From Silene latifolia (Eukaryota > Streptophyta > Magnoliopsida > Caryophyllales > Caryophyllaceae): a stretch of 64,000 nt of DNA. Below are positions 55,684 to 64,000 of the stretch, piece by piece (positions within the stretch are counted from its first letter, which is position 1; each line of letters opens with the position of its first letter). The DNA is taken from the NCBI RefSeq assembly GCF_048544455.1, contig NC_133537.1:17111541-17175540 (forward strand), in the 5' to 3' direction. The position numbers and the translations under genes were made by a program. A model generated the notes under the pieces. It was given only the letters and a program-made list of their open reading frames with translations, ran no database searches and had not been told where the DNA came from.

Positions 55684-58069
55684 TGTAGATACCTCATTTC
55701 CGCACCTCCCTCAAACCACCCGGTGATGATTGGGCCGCATGTTTGGTACGCGGAACGATTTTTGACAGTTCTTAAGTTTATCGTCAAGTGATCGCTCAAA
55801 CACTTGTGTCTACCTCTTAATTGTCATCTACGTGCCGATACAGTCGTTTTGGCAGTAATTAGAGTACATTTGGAGTCCGGGCCTAAAACCGTCTTCATTT
55901 TCTGAAACCGAGTCGGAATGTTCTGGAATGTTTCGGATGTTTCTATTCCATATTTTACAATCTTTTAGTCTTTGGTAAACAATTTCCCGTAATATTCACA
56001 CAAAATATTAAGGAAAACCAAATTATTCCGTTATTCCATAAACTAAACACGGAAATCTTTCTTCCGCAGGAGGAAACCACTTGGGAAAGGACGCGGCAGT
56101 CTTTGCGCCTCTTCCAAGAGACGCTTGATGTCTGCTGCGCCTCTTCCAAGAGACGCAGTGCCTGCTGCGCCTCTTCCCAAGTCCTTTTCTGCGTATTTTT
56201 CGTATCTTTTTCATATCTTTTCGAGATTCACTTCCAAAGTTTCTCCGAAAACCCTACTTTCTCCGTGTGATTAGTATAAATAGAGACCTTCGGTCTCACA
56301 TATTTCTCACGTGAGTGTCCGCCCTTCTCTTCTCCCTTTGCATTCTAGACCACGTTCTTACTTTTTGGCGTCTACGTGCTTGAACTTTCGACCACGTAAG
56401 CTCGGATCCTTCTGAGTACCAGCCTCTTTTTGCATGACCGACCAATTTGACCAACTCCACAATAATCAACTTTAATCAATTTGTTTTAATTCCTCTTACG
56501 AGGGCACTTTCGTCTACATTCGAGTCGAGCATCACTAAACGTATACTTAGTTCATCTCGTTTCGTCAAACATGTAAGTCTGAGGGTGTAAATCTGTCTTT
56601 TATTTATTGTTATTCATTTATTGTAATCATATTGTAAGATTTATGTCGAAAATACAATTAAAACCGATTTCTAAAACCCTTTGTTTAAACCCTTTTTACG
56701 GATTAAGGAGAGACAGGCGTCGAGAAGGGACGCAAGAATCGCGCGCCTCTTGGAAAGGACGCAGCGATTCTTTGCGCCTCTTCCTGAGGTTGCCGCCGTT
56801 CTTGCTTCTCTTCTTCTTCCTTCGTCTTCTGTTGGTTTCGTCCTTTTGTTTTCTTTCGTCTTTGTTTGTTCTTATTTCATTCACATGATAATTTAACATA
56901 TTGTTCATCATCTTTAACATATAATTCGTCATTAAATTCCCGACTTAAATCCCTTATAACCAATATTTGCGGGTTTTCGTCATTAAAGTCAAACCGGGTT
57001 ATAGAAATTCGATTCATTCATATTGGGTTTCTGGAATTCGACCTTTGATATATTCGTACATGTTTATTATCATATTCATCATTAGTCCATCACTAATTCA
57101 TCATATTTAACCTAATTAGTTTGTTCAATTCATTAATTAACCTTATTAATCTTGTAATAATTAGTTATATTCCGTTTCATCCATGTTTATTGCTTTTATG
57201 ACCCTTAATCATGTGTAAATAATATGATAATCACTTCCATCCGAGTCAAATAATATTAATCAATCATTAAAATCACCAACGAGCATTAACGATTTGCAAT
57301 TCCGGCTTCACAGCCAGAACTGAGCCAAGGAACGGACGCAAAGAATCGTTGCGCCTCTTCAGAGGGCGCGGTCTGCTGCGCTGTTTCGGCCGATTTTGTC
57401 CCGAACTCCCGTTTTGCCTTGACCTAGTTTATTAATTACGTATTTAATTAACTATTAATCGTATTATCACCCTAATTCCTGTTCGTTAATTTATTCATTT
57501 ATTCTTTCTCAAATTATCCGTTTTAAAGGTATTTTCGACATAAACCGATTAAATCCGTTGTAATTATTTTAATTTTTCATTATTGTTTTATTATTGTATT
57601 TCTTTTTATTATCACTTGTATGTCTTCACATGTAATTGAACTTAAATCCCGACTTTGACCCAATTGTATGATTAAATTACGTGTTCACCGACTTAGTATT
57701 AATTCTCACATGTTAGGGTTAATCTAATGGATGTTGCATTCAATGCATATAATCGACAATATATCGACTATAGACAATTTCCCTAATCATTAGTAGAGGC
57801 CGCTATTGAGGCGGGCGGGATTAGGTGTTCGATCAAAAGAGCTTCCTAATACGTACCCTTACCCCTTACTCCAGATCTCTGTGAACATCCGTGTTCATTG
57901 GCATAGAATGCTAAGGGTAACGAGTTCTTGGTGTTCATGTCACTACTTTGTGTCTTGACATGGCACGAGGTATTCGAACGGTTTCCAATTTTCCACAATA
58001 AATTGGTGGCGACTCCACAAATGCAAACGCTTGTTCTCCCCTCCAAGCGCCCCCGTGGGCCCGCGTCCA
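55684..58069 (+). repeat. Tat element 2, 5' LTR
   Basis: It starts TGTAGATACC like element 1 and ends near GCGTCCA just before the primer site. Only one LTR is in the window, so the end is approximate. A TATA box TATAAATAG is at 56275-56283. It contains repeated GCGCCTCTTCC sequences (about 56104-56180, 56740-56790 and 57345-57360). ORFs within it are not supported. Confidence 0.75.
56095..56185. repeat. Repeated GCGCCTCTTCC units in the Tat element 2 LTR
   Basis: Three units of TGCGCCTCTTCC(A/C) with the partially complementary AAGAGACGC between them are spaced about 38 and 33 bp apart, just upstream of the LTR TATA box at 56275. Further copies lie at 56730-56790 and 57340-57360. Confidence 0.7.
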
Positions 58070-58074
58070 AAGTT

Positions 58075-58092
58075 TGGCGACTCCGTTGGGGA
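58075..58092 (+). promoter_or_regulatory. Primer binding site of Tat element 2 (tRNA-Arg)
   Basis: TGGCGACTCCGTTGGGGA is complementary to the tRNA-Arg 3' end with one mismatch. It is the same primer type as element 1 and lies about 6 bp after the LTR. Confidence 0.8.
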
Positions 58093-58868
58093 TAATACAC
58101 TTACGTGTAGCCAAAAGGGTGAAACTTGAACAAGGTTAAGGAATAGTTTGTACGAGACAATTGTCGGTTTTCATAACTCGGTCTTCCTAGAACGTTTATT
58201 CGGCCTTCCTAGGCCCAACCCAACCCATTCGACCAATCGTCCCGTCTAAACGGTCCTAATTCTTATTTGGGCCTAAGGATGGATAGCGATTGACGTCATC
58301 CATACCATGGTACTTACTCTTGTTTGTATCAAGTACTTTCACTACTTGAGGAAATGGACTAGGAATCGGCCTTACTCTTGTTTGGTACGAGCCTCTCCAC
58401 AGACTTCGGGTTTGATTGTTCGGTATGGCAACCCACCCTTTAAACCAAAACCCATTTAAATGCACTCAGCATCCCGTTATAATACTTGTATATTGTTTGT
58501 ACCATATGTGATCACCTTTTCTAAACAAAACCATGACGATTTTTGTAAATTCAAAATCCTTCTTTAAAATGTAAAATTTCGAACTTGGGCCAAATATTAG
58601 CGCAAAACAAGCCGAAACTCTGTCCAATTGTCGAGTCAAAATTCGGGCCTCAAAACCCATTTCAAAACCTCACTTCGAGTCCACTCCTACAACTACACTA
58701 AAGTTGACTAGGACAAACATTTTTCAAAACTTTGTCATTTCTTCAAAATTCACTTGACACAAGTGGCACACTCCCACTTCACGAGTCAAAACATTTCTTT
58801 TCGAGTAAGTGTGCTAGAGTGGTCGATCGTGTTTTGATTCATCGTCGATCTCTTATTCGGTTTCCAAG
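58093..58868 (+). other. Tat element 2 leader
   Basis: This is the untranslated leader between primer site and gag. No gene or strong repeat is seen. Confidence 0.6.
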
Positions 58869-60071
58869 ATGCCTGAAACAAGCGACGTGAACTTCAACCA
58901 ACTCCAGAATAGTAATGATCAAATCCTAACCGCGTTAGCTCATCTCCAAGTTACTCAAGACCAAGTGTATGATCGCCTTGACACCATTGAGGGCCGAATA
59001 TATGTCGTGGAAACGAGGATGCCTCCTTGAGAAAGTGAGATCGCTGATGACTTCGTGAACGACTTCGGGGACGAAAACCCTCCCATGGGTATGACTGCAG
59101 CTGAGAAACGACTCCAATACCTAGAGGAGCAATTGATGTATCTCAAAGGGGATGACATTTATAGGGAGAATAATCGCAAATATGAGGTTGTGAGTTCCAA
59201 GTTGCCAACCAACTTCAACATGACGGATATCCCGAAATTCAAGGGGCATGAAAACCCTTTGAACCATATCTGTGCCTTCCAGGATTACATGTCTATCAAA
59301 GGCATTAAACCCGAGATGTTCTTAAGGATCTTTCCTTCATCTCTTGACACCATCCCAAAACAATGGTTCTATTCGCTAGAGCATAAGAAAATCGCTACTT
59401 GGGACGATACCGCAATCGAGTTTGCTAAACAATATACGGATAATGCTGAAATCTAAGTCAACATGCGCACTTTATAGGTTCTTACCCAAAATGACAAAGA
59501 AGGTTTCACCAATTTCCTAAGTCGGTGGAGGAAGACTAGTACTCAACTTGTTGAACGCCCGGATGAGGCTACCCTTGTGGAGAAATTCGTGGACAACCTA
59601 AAGCCCATCTACGCAAATCACTTGAGGTATCAAAACATCAAGACTTTCAAAGATTTAACCGTACTAGGAACAAGAATCGAAGATGACATTCGTAAGGGGC
59701 TCCTGTCCAAAACGATAGGTCAGGGATATCAAGGCTCAACAAGTCGTTCTTACGGCTCTACTAGCAAGACTGATGAAGTTAACCTCCTTGAACCATCTAA
59801 GAAGAGTACCCCTCCAAGGAAATTAACAAACCTAGGGGACACGTATTCCAACGCTCTAAAAAGATTGATGAAACTCGGGAAACTTCAACCCATAGGCCCT
59901 ACGCCCGAACCAGAAAAGAAATCCAAATTCTGGGACGAGAATTCGTACTGCGAATACCATAGAGGTAAGGGACATGATAAAAAGAAATGCTACAAGTTGA
60001 AAAATGTACTTCAAGATATGATTGAAGACGGTCGCCTACCAATACCACCTGGAGGTAAGCGAAGTTCATGA
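58869..60071 (+). pseudogene. Tat element 2 gag
   Basis: ATG at 58869 (MPETSDVNFNQLQ) opens a frame that runs to TGA at 60069-60071. In-frame stops occur at 59028-59030 (TGA), 59454-59456 (TAA) and 59475-59477 (TAG). Blocks are EKRLQYLEEQLMYLKG, FNMTDIPKFKGHENPLNHICA, FPSSLDTIPKQWFYSLEHKK, TLVEKFVDNLKPIYANHLRYQ, TVLGTRIEDDIRKGL and the knuckle CEYHRGKGHDKKKCYKLK. This is the same order as gag of element 1 on the opposite strand. About 400 residues would be expected if intact. Confidence 0.88.
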
Positions 60072-60833
60072 TACAAAGAAATGTACTTCAAGAATCTACC
60101 ATAGATTGTTCACATCTCATTTCTCCAGTCAAAAACGAAGTTCATGCAATAGAAAGTGAAGGGAACTACTCCACCATTTCTCCAACCATCACTAATTTCA
60201 TCGCATGGGCAAAAAGTGTGGATAGGCAAGTCTTGGAACTAGAGAGTGCAGTGGCAACCTTACGTGGCCCCAACGCCACACCTAAATAACGTGCACCACT
60301 AGTTTTCTCTCAAAACACTACGATGCAAGAAGTTGTAGCCATGGTTGATGAACTAGTCGACCAAATTATCCAATTAGAAGCTGAAATCATGAGAATGAGG
60401 GAACTTGTTACTATCAATGGAATATGGGCCGATGATGATGAAGATGAGTATCTCACTGAACACTACTTAGTCAAAGTCAGTGAGGAAATAGTCCAGAATT
60501 GTGAAGATCAAGATGTAGATCACCTCACTCGTTCAGGGCGCCCATACCAAAGTACTTCTCAAAATGGTCCCATAGCAAACGGTCCAACCAATGTGGTCAC
60601 ACCAAATGATAATGAAGAAGGCTCTACCGACCATCTACTAAAGCAACTACAAAAGACAAAGGTGATCTTTCGATCGGCAACTAGTGTCAAGCTCATTCCC
60701 ACATCGCCAAGCTTTACTGCAAGCTTTGGCCAAACTAAATGTGGCACATAACTCCACACCCGACGACGTGGTCAACTTGGTCTTCCAAGAATAACCAAGG
60801 CTAAGTATTCCTATTACTTTCTCGGATGAGGAT
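60072..60833 (+). pseudogene. Tat element 2 gag-protease linker
   Basis: Open pieces 60068-60289 and 60323-60751 encode an acidic, helix-prone segment (MVDELVDQIIQLEAEIMRMREL) ending in DVDHLTRSGRPYQ. That block also precedes the protease of element 1 (GHLTRSGCPYQ). Shifts and stops separate the parts. Confidence 0.7.
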
Positions 60834-62000
60834 TTGCCACCCTTCGGTGCTAGTCATAACTTGGCTCTTTATATCACCGTCATTTGCTTAAAGAAGAATG
60901 TGCCAATGACCTTGGCAGATGATGGCTCCACAGTCAATGTCATACCCTTGAAAATGGCATACAAATTGGGCATGAAAGAATCAGATTGGACCCCAACCAA
61001 CCAAGGTGTTCGCGCATATAATGGTACACGACGAAAGGTGGTGGGACTTGTCGACCTAACCATAACCACGGGGCCGATTGAGCGAAAGGTCAATTTCTAA
61101 ATAGTGGACATTGAAGCATCCTTTAACATACTTCTGGGAATACCCTGGATTCACGCTTCCAAAGCGATAACATCCACTCTCCACCAGAAAATCAAAATCC
61201 CGCTAAATGGTAAGGTGGTGATGATCACTTCGTCGCCCATCAAGGCAATCATCGAAAAGAAGTCAAGCAATCAAGTCCTTACAGATCCAGTACATGAAAT
61301 TGGGGGCTTCCATATCATAAACGTTATAGAGAGTGAATTGGCACCATTATACTTCAATCTCTACTCTAACTTAGTGGTCAATCACATACTCAAAACCCAA
61401 GGATACTGCCCGGGAATGCCTTTGAATCCTATCCGAAGAAACACCTTTGCACCCTACAAAGAGGGTAATTCACAAAGAATACCCCTTGGATTAGGATACA
61501 AACCCACCAAAGAGGAAGTTCTCGAGATGCTCGCTCAATTTCAAAACCGTAAGAATGTGGGAATCCAAATGCGACCCTATCTCCCTACCCTAAATGGATA
61601 CTTCGTTAGGGAAGGAAATCAAGAACTCTTTCATGGATTTCCCGAACCTTGGCACAATCTCGAAAGGAAGCTAGCCGGAATCGAGATCTTTCACGATTGC
61701 TACTTCATTCCTCCAGAAACGGTTCCTACCGTCAAGACTCGTCAAGCACCTTGCCTAGACGAACATGCCGTGAGTCTACTATTTGGAGAAGATCGATTCG
61801 TTAGAGCCGCGCAGGATGAGATCATTACCATGATACTTCAAGATGATCACTTCAACCCTACCGCCTTAATCACAGAAATCAACACCAATCAGCAGAAAGG
61901 ATGGAGAAAATCGATCGAGTGGACAAACAATCAAAGAAGACTCTTCAAGCTCACTCTTCGGAGAAGGATAGATGTTCAAAGGAGAACCAGAAGACGATGA
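60834..62000 (+). pseudogene. Tat element 2 protease and linker
   Basis: One frame holds PPFGASHNLALYITVICLKK, the active-site block MTLADDGSTVNVIPLKMAYK (DDGS) and, after an in-frame TAA at 61098-61100, FNILLGIPWIHASK. It continues through GYCPGMPLNPI, LGLGYKPTKEEVLEM and LNGYFVREGN to 62000. It parallels element 1 at 32358-34177. A shift near 61960 moves into the reverse transcriptase frame. Confidence 0.87.
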
Positions 62001-63104
62001 ATTCGAGTCAGAGTCAGAGTCGGAGTCTAGAGAAGTTCCTAGAGAGTCTCCTCCTGTTGTCATTCCCAGCCCCCTCGTTTCTCCTAGCTTAGTGTCTAAT
62101 AGCAACAGTAGTTCGGGAAATGTCCCAACCACTGTCCCTTTACCGCCACTAACCACATATCAGATGGCTTCTTTGTTTCAACGTTTCTCAAATCTTAATA
62201 TGAATAAATCAGGTTCTGCTTACTCTTCGTGTTATCTTGAATGCAATTCTGTTTACGATGATAATGAGAATGACCCAGGCCCTGACTCAATCGAAATACC
62301 TCCCTACATAGCCAAAGAAATACTACAAGAGGGGGAAGAGGGACCAGTGATAGAGAATACTGAACCCATCAATGTAGGAACTGAACTAGAACCCCAAGAA
62401 CTTAGGATAGGGACAACCTTGAGCCCCACCGAAAGGGCCAATTTCATAGACCTCCTATACGAGTTCAAACACGTTTTTGCTTGGTCCTACAAGGATATGC
62501 CAGGGATCGACAGGGACATTGCAGAGCATAGAATCCCAATCAAACCAAGTTTCAAACCCGTGAAACAGAAGCTTCGTCGAATGAGGACAGAATGGGCTCT
62601 CAAGATCAAAGAAGAAGTCGATAAACAATTCAAGGCTGGGTTCATCAAAGTTTCCGAGTACTCAGACTGGGTAGCTAACATAGTACCCGTACCCAAAAAG
62701 GATGGGAGAATCCATGTTTGTGTTGACTTTAGAGACTTAAACAAAGCAAGCCCTAAGGATGACTTTCCTCTACCACATATCGACATATTAGTGGATAATA
62801 CGACAGATTACGCGTTACTATCCTTTATGGATGGATACGCAGGATATAACCAGATGAAGATGGCCTTAGAGGACATGCATAAGACCGCCTTTGTCACTCA
62901 ATGGGGAACCTACTGCTACACGGTTATGCCTTTTGGGTTAATCAACACCAGAGCTACATACCAACGCACCGCAACTACGCTCTTACATGACATGATGCAT
63001 AAAGAAGTTGAGGTATACATAGATGACATGATTGTCAAGTCCAAGGAAAGAGAGGGACACATTGCGAACCTTCACAATTCTTCTCGGGGCTACGAAAGTA
63101 CAAT
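61972..63104 (+). pseudogene. Tat element 2 reverse transcriptase
   Basis: The frame starts with the acidic linker DEFESESESESREV, then ELRIGTTLSPTERANFIDLL and YEFKHVFAWSYKDMPGID. Reverse transcriptase proper follows: VDKQFKAGFIKVSEYSDWVAN, VCVDFRDLNKASPKDDFPLP, TAFVTQWGTYCYTVMPFGL and the catalytic EVYIDDMIVKSKE. The frame is lost at about 63070. This is the longest uninterrupted Tat frame in the window (378 residues), and the polymerase Asp pair is intact. Confidence 0.93.
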
Positions 63105-64000
63105 ATGAGGCTCAATCCTCAGAAATGCGCATTCGGAGTGACATCTGGAAAATCCTGGGATACGTGGTTAGCCAACGAGGTATAGAAATAGACCCTTCAA
63201 AGATCAAAGCTTTAATCGAAATGCTGCAACCTCAAACAGAGAAAGAAGTCAGGGGATTCCTAGGCAAGGTACAATACATAAGTCGATTCATATCGAAACT
63301 CACCATGATCTGTGAACCCATATTCAAGAAGTTAAAGAAAACAGATCACACCATGTGGGATGATGACTGTCAGAAGGCTTTCGACCGAATCAAGGAAATA
63401 CTAGCCAAACCGCTAGTGCACATGCCACCCCAACGAGATCAACCTCTTGGTTTATATCTCACAATAACTGAAACGGCCATGGGCGCCATGCTAGCTCAAA
63501 CCGTAGGAAAAGAAGAAAGAGCCATCTACTACCTTAGTAAGAAGTTCTTGGAGTACGAGTGCAAATACACACCGCTCGAAAAGACATGCCTCGCTCTTAT
63601 GTGGGCAACAAAGAAGCTACGCCACTACATGCTTAGCTACTCCGTCAAAATATTCTCCAAAATGGATCCTGTCAAATACCTCTTCGAGAAACCCGTTCTC
63701 AATGGACGTCTAGCGAGATGGACTTTGATGCTCTATGAGTTCGATCTCAAGTATGTGCCTTTGAAAGTCATAAAGGGGCGTGCCGTTGCCGAATTCTTCG
63801 TAGAAAATCCCATCAATGATACACAAACGATAGACACCTGGTCATTTCCGGATGAGGATATACTCCAAACATATGTAGACTCCTGGGACCTCTATTTTGA
63901 TGGAGCATCGAACTTAAGAGGATTTAGAATAGAAGTGTTGCTCATTTATCCTGAAGGCGAGCACACACCAATCTCTGTCAAACTCGACTTCGAGGTGACA
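63071..64000 (+). pseudogene. Tat element 2 reverse transcriptase C-terminus and RNase H, cut by window end
   Basis: After a shift near 63070 the frame reads LRKYNMRLNPQKCAFGVTSG. A second shift at about 63150 enters a frame that stays open to base 64000. That frame contains GFLGKVQYISRFISKLTM, QPLGLYLTITETAMGAMLAQ, KTCLALMWATKKLRHYMLSY (Ty3-type RNase H) and then DLYFDGASNLRGF, the start of the second RNase H. The remainder, with integrase, lies outside. Confidence 0.9.

Larger units (their letters stand above)
55684..64000 (+). mobile_element. Ty3/Gypsy Tat-lineage retrotransposon 2 (truncated by window end)
   Basis: This is a second Tat-type element, plus strand, related to element 1 but not the same family at LTR level. 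The LTR is about 55684-58069 (starting TGTAGATACC) and the tRNA-Arg primer site is at 58075-58092. Gag is 58869-60071, protease from 60834, reverse transcriptase to about 63150, then RNase H running off the window. It carries several in-frame stops and at least three frameshifts. The integrase, antisense ORF and 3' LTR would lie beyond 64000. Confidence 0.9.

Overview
The window is nuclear DNA from a flowering plant, consisting of nested transposable elements. I see no ordinary host gene, no tRNA or rRNA gene and no CRISPR array. The lineage cannot be named from sequence alone. The element content (Helitron with RPA genes, Ty3/Gypsy Tat and Athila types, Ty1/Copia, an L1-type LINE fragment, a MITE) is typical of a large, repeat-rich dicot genome.

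The backbone is one decayed, intron-containing Helitron on the + strand. It is seen from about 3.3 kb to 55.05 kb and may start near 1.15 kb. It carries a Rep/helicase gene (3329-9408) followed by two RPA70-like single-strand-binding protein genes, RPA-a (11924-41274) and RPA-b (about 42717-55048). Known Helitron biology gives these roles in nicking, unwinding and ssDNA coating during rolling-circle transposition. All three genes are broken by stops, frameshifts or insertions.

Three LTR retroelements are inserted in it, each with a target-site duplication (TSD). (1) A 1379-bp solo LTR (7035-8413, TSD GTAAG) sits in the helicase coding region. (2) A 26-kb Tat-lineage Ty3/Gypsy element on the - strand (14198-40441, TSD CACGG/CATGG, tRNA-Arg primer site) sits in an intron of RPA-a. 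(3) A Ty1/Copia element (45286-54431, TSD GGTTG, tRNA-iMet primer site) sits in an RPA-b exon. Second-order insertions lie inside these. An Athila-like non-autonomous LTR element (15693-21515, TSD ACCAT) is in one Tat LTR. A 5'-truncated LINE (about 38074-38686, 15-bp TSD) is in the other Tat LTR. A MITE (about 53353-53923) is in the copia 3' LTR. From 55684 to the window end runs a second Tat-lineage element on the + strand, cut off by the window edge inside its RNase H region.

The most unusual signal is a palindromic box, TCGATCGA, arrayed at spacings of about 21 and 29 bp. It occurs upstream of TATA-like boxes in the LTRs of two apparently unrelated retroelements, and again inside an open reading frame and a 3' region of one of them. 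A second notable feature is an antisense unit within the first Tat element: a plant-mobile-domain-like frame on the + strand with its own TATA box, preceded by a possible small spliced reading frame behind a related promoter segment.
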